NCBI RefSeq assembly: GCF_003751085.1
Contig: NZ_RJJY01000001.1
Location: 6,076,001 to 6,140,000, forward strand
Length of the DNA: 64,000 nucleotides
Reading direction: 5' to 3'
Source: Micromonospora sp. Llam0
GTDB taxonomy: Bacteria; Actinomycetota; Actinomycetes; Mycobacteriales; Micromonosporaceae
The notes below the pieces were generated by a model. The model was given only the letters and a program-made list of their open reading frames with translations, had not been told where the DNA came from and ran no database searches. A program made the translations under genes and the position numbers. Below are positions 33,601-42,600 of the stretch, piece by piece (position 1 is the stretch's first letter; every line of letters begins with the position of its first letter).

Positions 33601-36600
33601 GCGGCGAACCGGGCGTCGGTGGCGGCCAGCCCGACCACCGGTACGTTCGGCACCAGGCTGTGCACCCGGTGCCCCGGGTACGGCTCCAGCAGCCCGCTGC
33701 TGATCAGCAGGCCGACCGCTTCGGCGTGCACCTGGGCCAGCTGGGCCGGGTCGGCGTGCCGGCCGGTGCCCGCCTGCGCCAACTGGTCGGCGACGGTACG
33801 CAACTCCGCCAGCCGGCCCATGTCCCGCGCGGTCAGGTGCCGCTGCCCGTCGCCTTCCGGCCGGGCACCCTCGGCGAGCGCGGTCGTCGCATCGGTACGC
33901 AGCCCGTCGGCCCGTTCCTGAGCGATGGCATCCACTTCGGCCAGTGCGGCGGCGACCGCCCGCCGGACATGGTCGGCGGAGGCCCGGTCGGATACCCGTA
34001 CGGTCGCCCCGTCGGCGTGCGTCGCGATGGTGGCGACGGGTGCCACCGCCGTACCGGGCGGTAGGGAGGTCACGGTGAGGGTGACCGTCACCGGCCCGGC
34101 CGAGGTGTCGAGAGTGACCGTGCCGGCGTCCGGGTCGGCGACCGCGCCAGCCGGCAGCAACCCGGTGTCGAGCGCATCGCGTACCGCCGCGCCGACCGCC
34201 ACCGGGTCGGCGGCGTGCAGCGCGCCACCGAAGGTCGTCCCAGCGGCGGCGCTGACCAGGCCGTCCGGTGCGGCGGCCAGTGGTTCGGCTCCGGCTTCTC
34301 CGGTGGCTAGCGGTTCGGCTCCGGCTGGTCCGTCGGCGGCCACACCTGGCGGCCGGTCGTCCGACCCGCCCGGCGGGCCGCCGCGTACTCCTGCATGATG
34401 ATCGACGGCGGCATGCTCCGGTGGGCCGTCACCACTCCGTTGCGGTCGATCACCCAGTTGCCCTGGCCCAGCCCCATCCCCTGGGCGCGTTCCGTCTCCG
34501 AGAGGATCTCCCTCGCCACCCAGCCGAACTCGAACTCGTGCAGCGCCATCCGGTTCGGCGTCCCGACCAGCCGCTGGATCAGCTCCTGCGCGTCGTCCCG
34601 AGTCACTTCCGATCCCTCCCCGTGCCGCCGGCGCGTCCATCGACCACAACGTGTGCGTCGCCGCCAGGTACTCGGCGGGCGGCTGCGTCGCGGTTCCGCC
34701 GTACTGCGGATCCCACCACACCGGCCCGTCGGCGCCGTACGGGTAGACGATCAGGAACGCGTGCGAGCCCGCCGCCTGCGGGTCTCCGTCGGCGTCCAGG
34801 TGCAGCTGGCCGGTGTCCTGGTCGAAGCTGAACCAGTCGGCGACGACCAGGGCGGCACTACCCGGCCCGGCCGCCGCCACCCGCTGCTGCAACTGTGCGT
34901 ACTGCTCGGCGACCGCCGCCACCCGGTCCGCCGGTGCCCTCGGCATGTCCGCCGGTGGACCGACCCACTCCCCGCCCAACCACTGCTCGGCCCGGCTGAT
35001 CCCGTCGGCCTCACCCGTGACCCGGTCGATCGTCCCGTCGCCCGCCCGGTCCGGCCAGCGGGGCAACGACACCATCGGCCGACCAAGAAACGTCGACAAA
35101 CCCGCCAACGAACAATCCATACAATTGTTGCCCCGACCCGACCGCCCCGGCCCACCATCATTCACCAACCCACCAAACGGATGCGAAGACGGATCCGCAC
35201 CGACCACAAACCCACCACCCGACCACAACACCGCCTCAAGATCAGCCTGAAAACCCACATCCTCCAACGGCGCCAAATTCAACGGACCAACCGGACGCGG
35301 CCCCGACAACTCCCCGCCGTCAGAAACCCCGTCAACTACCCCGGCGGCTTGGACGCCCCCGTCAGCTACTCCGTCTCCGACGACTCCGTCTCCGGCCACA
35401 CCTGCCGACCCGAGATCCGCCCCTGCCGGCGCTCCGCCGCGTACCGGCTGATCGTCACCGGTACGGGCAGACTCCCGTGCACCGTCACCGTCCCGTCCCG
35501 GTCGATGATGTAGCTCCCCAGGCCGACCCGCATCCCCGTGCCGCGTTCCTGCGGACTCAGGATCTCCTGCGCCAGCCAGCCGAACTCGAACTCGTGCAGC
35601 GCCATCCGGTTCGGCGTCCCGACCAGCCGCTGGATCAGCTCCTGCGCGTCGTCCCGAGTCACTGTTGGCCCCTCCACCTGCTGCCGGCGTGTCCATCGAC
35701 CACAACGTGTGGGTGGCGGCGACGACGTGCGTCGGCGGCACGGTCCACGTCTGGCCGTCCTGCGGATCCCACCACACCGGCCCGTCGGCGCCGTACGGGT
35801 AGACGATCAGGAACGCGTGTGAGCCGTCGGCCAGGGCGTTGCCGTCGGCGTCGACCTGCACCTGCCCCGTACGCTCGTCCACACTGAGCCAGTCGGCGAC
35901 GACCAGTGCGGCACTACCCGGCCCGGCCGCCGCCACCCGCTCCTGCAACTGCGCGTACTGCCGGGCGACCGCCACCGCCCGCTTCTGCGGCGCACCCGGC
36001 ATGTCCGCCGGCGGCGCGACCCACTCGCCGCCCAGCCACTCCTCGGCGCGGTCGACGCCGGCCGCCTCGCCGGTCTGCCGGTCGACGGCGCCGTCCGGCA
36101 GGATGTCCGGCCAGCGCGGCAGCGACACCATCGGCCGACCAAGAAACGTCGACAACCCCGCCAACGAACAGTCCATACAATTGTTGCCCCGACCCGACCG
36201 CCCCGGCCCACCATCATTCACCAACCCACCAAACGGATGCGAAGACGGATCCGCACCCACCACAAACCCACCACCCGACCACAACACCGCCTCAAGATCA
36301 GCCTGAAAACCCACATCCTCCAACGGCGCCAAATTCAACGGACCAACCGGACGCGGGCCGGCCAGCGACGCATTGCCGTCCGCCACAAGTACGGCCCGGT
36401 CGGCTACTCCGGTGGCGGGTCCGGCTCCGGCCACACCTGCCGACCCGAGAATCGGCCCTGCCGACGCTCCGCCGCGTACTCCTCGACCACCACCGTCGCC
36501 GGCAGGCTCGGCTGGGCGGTCACCACGCCCGTCAGGTCCACGATGAAGCTCCCCTGGCCGATGTGCATCCCGGCCTGCCGTTCCCGGGTCGACAACTCCT

Positions 36601-39600
36601 CTCGGACCAGCCAGCCGAACTCGAACGGATACATCTCGATCGGGTTCCCGCTGCCCAGCAGTCTGCTGATCAGCGCTCTGGCCTCGTCCTCGGTCATCGA
36701 CTGCCCCTCCCTGCTCCGGCAACGTCGACGACTCGCCTGCGGCATTCGCCGACGCCAGGCTCGTTGACCCGGTATCGCGGCCCTCACCGGACACCGGCCG
36801 GGTGCCGGTCAGGTCGGGCTGGCCTCCCGACAGATCCGGGTCAACTCCGCCTCGCTCGGCAATGGCACCGTCGTGAAGTGATGCGTCATCGACTCCGCCG
36901 TCGCCCGATCGGTCCGATGGAATGTATGACGCTCCTGATTCGCGTACAGAATTGCCACTGCGACGTCTGGTCGGAAGTTCCATCGGTCCGCCCGACGGTC
37001 CCAGATCACCGCCCGAGTCGGACCAGGACAATCCGCCAGTGCTATGACGTTCACCGGCACCTCCGCCGAGTCGATCAGGCGGTAAAGTGGGTAGTAGTGA
37101 AACACTTGGTCGCTCATCAGTCACCGCCGTCACGTGGAGCGCGAACCCCGGTAGGTCCGCTGGATCAAGACCACGCCTCGCTAGGATATCGTCAAACGAC
37201 TGCCCACTGCCGGCGAGCCAGTCAACGTATCGACCCCGTGCAGAACTGGCCCCGAGACCTCTGTCATCCAACTTTGCAATCCATTTTGAAATCCCGTTGA
37301 AGACCGGTTGACCAAACCGTCTGGTCAACGGCTCCAGCCCGCCTGGAATCGAGCCATAAAGGCGGCTGATCTTGTTCTTCGACAGGATGTCGAGGAACGC
37401 CTCCATCCTGCGCTCGATTGGCATCACAGGATTACGCACTATTCCGTACTCACTACGAGTCTGCTTTCCAACCGACCAGCTCCTATCGGTAGGAAACTGA
37501 AGCTCGTAGACTCGACCAGAAGGCGACAATAGCGTGACATTCAGTCCGTAGAAGCGATTCCCTGGATGCCAGAAAATCTTGCCGGAAGAGACTTCATGTC
37601 CCGAATTTTCCAGGCCACTCAACACCCTCTCCACCACAGGGGCATACAGATCACCCTCAGGGCTCCTTACCGAGAACCTCACGACGTCGTTTACTTTAGC
37701 CAGGGCTTCCGGCAGTTCGTAACCTTCTGGCTCGAGTTCGGTGAGGTACTTGCGCGCCAGCGAACCCGCCGTCTTGACACTGTCCTTGAGACCAAGCAAG
37801 GCAAGCGAATCAGCTCCGGCAAGATTCGACTCGGCATTTATCCCGTACAGGAGGGAGCCAATTTCGCCAGCGATCATCGCCGCGTCTGACCGTGCCCCCG
37901 AGACCGCATCGGCAACCATCCGCTGCTCTGCCGCCGAGAGGCTGTCCAAGTAGGCGGAATCAGGGTCAGCCAGCTGTCCGACCGCTGCCGCTGGTGGCTG
38001 CGTCAGGTCGGAGGCGTCACGCGCCGGGATGCCTCGGTACTCGTCGGGTAGCAGATCCGGGTCAGCTCCGCCTCGCTCGGCAACGGCACCGTCGTGAAGT
38101 GGTGCGTCACCCACTCCGCCGTCGCCCGGTCCACTCCTCGAAAGTTGTTGCGTTCCTGGTTCACGAACAGCACTGCTATCGCGACGTCCGGCTGGCAACT
38201 CCACCTGGCCGTCGGTCGGTCCCAGGTCACCGCCATCGTCGGGCCCGGATGGTTCGCTAGGGCGATCACGTTCGCCGGGTGGTCCGACGGCCGCGTCGGG
38301 TGGTACAGCAGGTAGTACTGAAACTCCATCAGCGGCAGCCTCCCCGCCGTCGTTCCGACCTGTGGTCAGGTTCGGCTGGCCTCCTGGCAGATCCGGGTCA
38401 ACTCCGCCTCGCTCGGCAACGGGACCGTCGTGAAGTGACGAGTCGCCGACTCCGCCGTCTCCCGGTCCACTGCCCGTACGCTGTGGCGCTCCGGGTTGGC
38501 GTACAGGATCGACGCCGCCACGTCCGGTCGGAAGCCCCACCTCGACGTCGGACGGTCCCAGATCACCGCCTGCGTCGGCCCGGTGCCGGCCGCCACCGCT
38601 ATCACGTTGACCGGCGGCTGGGTCTGGTCGTCCGTCCGATACAGCAGGTGGTAGCGAAAGGTCAGGGTCGGCATCTGTGCTTCCTATCGCATCAGGATCG
38701 AAACCGGGCAGGTCGGACGGGTCCAATCCTCGCGCAGCCAGCTCCTGCCGGAAGCTGCGGGCCGGGTCCGCCGCCAGCCAGTCGGCGTAGTCCTGCCGCA
38801 GGCCGGCCTGGTCCTGCTTGCCGATCCACTTGGCGAAGCTGGTGTCCTTCGGTGGCCCGTACCGCTCGGTCAGCACCGGCATGCCGCCGGGCATCCGGCC
38901 GGCGATGTCGTGCGCCTTGTTGACGGCGAGGATGTCGAGGAAGGCGTGCATCCGGTCGGCCGGGGTCCGCGCCGGGTCGCGCATCACCTCGTACGGGCCG
39001 TGGGTCTGCTTGCCGATCGCCCAGCTGGTGGCGGTCGGGAACTGGACCTCGTACATCCGGCCGGTCGGCGACACGAGAGTGCAGTTCAGCCCGAAGAACC
39101 GGTTGCCCGGGTGCCAGAAGCTCTTGACGTCGGTCACCTGGTGGCCGCTGGCGGTCAGCGCGTCGAGCACCCCCGCCACCGCCGGCCCGTACGCGTCGGT
39201 CTCCGGTGCCCTTACGGAGAACCGCACCACGTCGTTGATTTCGGCGAGCGCCTCCGGGAGGGTGTAGCCCTTCGGCTCGAAGTCGGTGTTGAACTTGCGG
39301 GCCAGCGACTCGGCGCCTTTGACCCGGTACTCGCTGCCCAGCGGGGTGAGCGCGTCGGTGCCGGCCAGGCCGAGGTCGGTGTTGAGTCGGTCGCCGATCG
39401 TCCCCAACTCGGCCAGGATCGAATCGGCGTCGACCTGGGCGGCGGCCAGTTCGGCGAGCAGGGTGGCCCGGTCGGGCTCGGTCAACGCGTCCAGGTACGC
39501 CGCTTCGCTGGCCGCCCCGGTGGTCGACGCGGTCGTGGTCTGCGGGCCGTCGGCCGGCACCGGGTTGCCGTCGGCGTCGAGGACGATCGACCAGACCCCG

Positions 39601-42600
39601 TCGACCTCGCTGTCGTAGATCGGAGCGGTGTCGGAGACCTGCCGGCTCTGCGCGTCGATCCAGATGATCTGCCCGTCGTGGTTGACGGCGTTCCAGGTGT
39701 GCGCGCCGCCGCCGGCCGCCGCGGTCCAGCTGGTGATGATCAGGGCGGCGGATCCGGGGCCGGCGCGGCGCAGCCGGTCGGCGACCGCGTCCAACCCGCC
39801 CGGCCCGCGGCCGTCCGGGGCGAAGGACGCCCCCAGCCATTGTTCCTGGCGCCGGGTGCTGTCCGGTTCGGCGGTCACCGTGGCGTCGGTCGCCGCCGCG
39901 GCCTGCGGATCGCCGTACCAGGTGGCGAGGACGGACAGTCCGACGTCGGCGCAGTTGGTGCTGCGGCCGGGGTTGGCCGGGCCGCCGTCGTTGACCAGCT
40001 CCGGCCAGCGGCCGTCGCGCGGGTCGGGATGCCGGGCCGGTCGGCCGTCCGACCCGACCGGCACGGAGTCGGCCAACGCCTGCTGGTCGGCGAGGGCCGG
40101 CGGCACCAGGGGATGCCCGTCGCCGGTCGGTCTGGTCTCCGGCAGCGCCCGGCCGTCACCCAACGCGCCGGAGTCCGGCGGTACGGCCGGGCCGGGCAGC
40201 CGTTCGGTGTCCACTACCAGGGTGACGCCGAGTATCTCCAGCATCGGTCCGCACGACCGGCAGGGTGGCCGGTAGTCGCCGCGTTCGTACACCACATCGA
40301 CGTCCTGGGCGCGGCGGAACTGGTGAGTGACGATCCGCGCCCCGGCCAGCTCCGATCGGGCGTACGCGTCGAAGTCGCCGGCCTGGCCGGCGTCCTGCCA
40401 CTGCCGTTCCAGCTGGTACACCACATCGGACACCAGAGCGACCTCGGCGCACCGACCATGCCCGCTGCCGACCCGGCTGACCTGCTGGGCGACCTCGGCG
40501 AGGGCGGTCTCGACCAGCGGATGCGGCGTCGGCTGGGTGGCCGGGTCGGTGCTCTGGTCGGCGGTCATACTGCTGTGTGTGGTGATCTGCCCGCCACGGG
40601 TCATCAACGCCCCGACCACGCCCGGCCGTCTGCCCATCGAAATCTGTTCGCCGGGCGTGGCCTGCTGCTGGTGTCGGGTCACCGCACCCGTGACGGCGTC
40701 GACCAGGGCCCGGGACGCGTCGATGAGTGCCTGGTCGGCGTCCGTGCTGTTTGGATCGCCGTCAAACTGGACCGGGGCCAGCTGCCAGCTGTGCGTACCG
40801 GTGCCGGTGGGACCGGCCGACCGGCGCAGGGTCTGCGGGTCGACGGTGGTGCCGGCGGACGGTTGCCGGGGCGCCGGGTCGGACGGCCGGTCCGGCCCGC
40901 CGGTGGTTGCGGTCGGCGGCGGCGCGGACACCGGTGAGCCGATCGGTGGCAGTACTGGCGGCGTCGGGCTGGTCGTCGTGCTCGGGCTGGTCGTCGTGCT
41001 CGGGCTGGTCGTCGTGCTCGGGCTGATCGCGGCCGACGTCGGCCCCATCGGGCTGGTCGCGGTCGGGGTGCCGACCGGCTGGCCGGGCTGAGCCGGTGCG
41101 GCGGGTGCGGCGGGTGCGGCGACAGCCGGTCCGAAGCTGACCGAGCCGGCGGAGGGTCCGGCGACAGGTCCGGCAACCGGTGCCGGTGGCCGGACCTGCG
41201 CCGAGGTGGTGCCGGTCGACGAGCTCTGGGGAGCAGCCGTGGTGCTGCCGCCGGCCGTCGACGCCGCCGCCGTGGCCTGGGCAGTGGTCTGGGCTCCGGG
41301 CTGGGCCGGCCCGGACGTGGACGTCGCAGCCGGTGTGGACGTCGAACCCGGAACAGACGTCGAACCCGGTGTAGACGGGGAGCTTTGCGGGCCGGCGGCG
41401 GTCACGGCCGGAGCCGCTGCCTGCGCCGACGTACCGACCCCGGCCGGGGAACCGGCGGCGACCTGTACCGGCGGCCCGTCGTCCGCCCGCGCCGGCCGTA
41501 CGCCGTCCGCCGTGACGTCCGGCGAGGCGGTGCTGGTCGACGGCGTGTCGGCCGAGGACGCGTCGGTCGAGGAACCGTTCACCGGGCTGGCGATGTCCCC
41601 CACGCCGACCACCGACGGCTGACCCGAGGTGACCAGCGGAGGAGGCTCGGCACTGGGTGCCGGCTGCACGCCGGGTTGGTCGACGGCCATCGGGGCCGCC
41701 TGGGTCATCGGGGCGTCCTGAGTGGTCGGGGCGTCCTGCGTGCTCGGGGCCAGCGAGATGGAACCGGCCCCGAAATCGGGTACGGTCTGCGGCGTCGTGT
41801 CTGCCGTGACCGGAGCCGGGGCGGCGGTGCCCGTACCGCTGGCCGGGTCGGACCCGGTAGCGGGCCCGGACCCGGTAACTGGACCGGACTCACTGTCACC
41901 GGCCGGGCTACCACCGGCTGGGCTGTCGCCGAGCGCGCCAAGGTCGATCCCGGCGGCGTCCACACTCGTCAACTGGGCGTTGCCGGCCAGGTCGACGGTG
42001 CCGGGCACGCCGATCGGCGGCGCGACACCACCCAGCCGGTTGGCCCAGCCGGCGGCCGCGCTGCCAGCGGACGACGCCGCCATGGTGGCACCACCCCGAC
42101 CGGCGCCGCTGGTGAAACCGCCGAGCGCCCCCTGCCAGCCGGGGTTGGTCCACTGCTGGTTGACGGCGAGGTTCGCGGCGACGCTGGCCGCCGGGGAGAT
42201 GACCGCGTTCTGCATGCCGGCGGCGACTGACCGGCCGCCCCAGCGGACGACGCCAGCGCCCCGGAAGTCCATTGCCGGCGGCCGGAACGACACCGGCACC
42301 CGGGGCGCGACCGTGTTGCGCAGCAGCCGGTTGCCGCCGAAGCCGAGCATGCCGCCGAACGCGCCGCCGACCCCGGCGGTGAGGGTGCGCCGGCCGTCCC
42401 AGTTGTCGCGGTTGCCCTGGGCGACCTGGAACGCCTGGGCGCCGATGTCGATGATCAGCTCTTCGCCGATCTCCTGAGCCAGCTCGATGCCCAGCTGAGT
42501 GCCGAGCCGCTGGGCACCGGCGCGGGTGACGTGGGTGGTGGCGATCCTGACCGAACCCTGCAGCGCGGCCCGCATCCCGGCCTGGGTGAGCATCCGCCGG

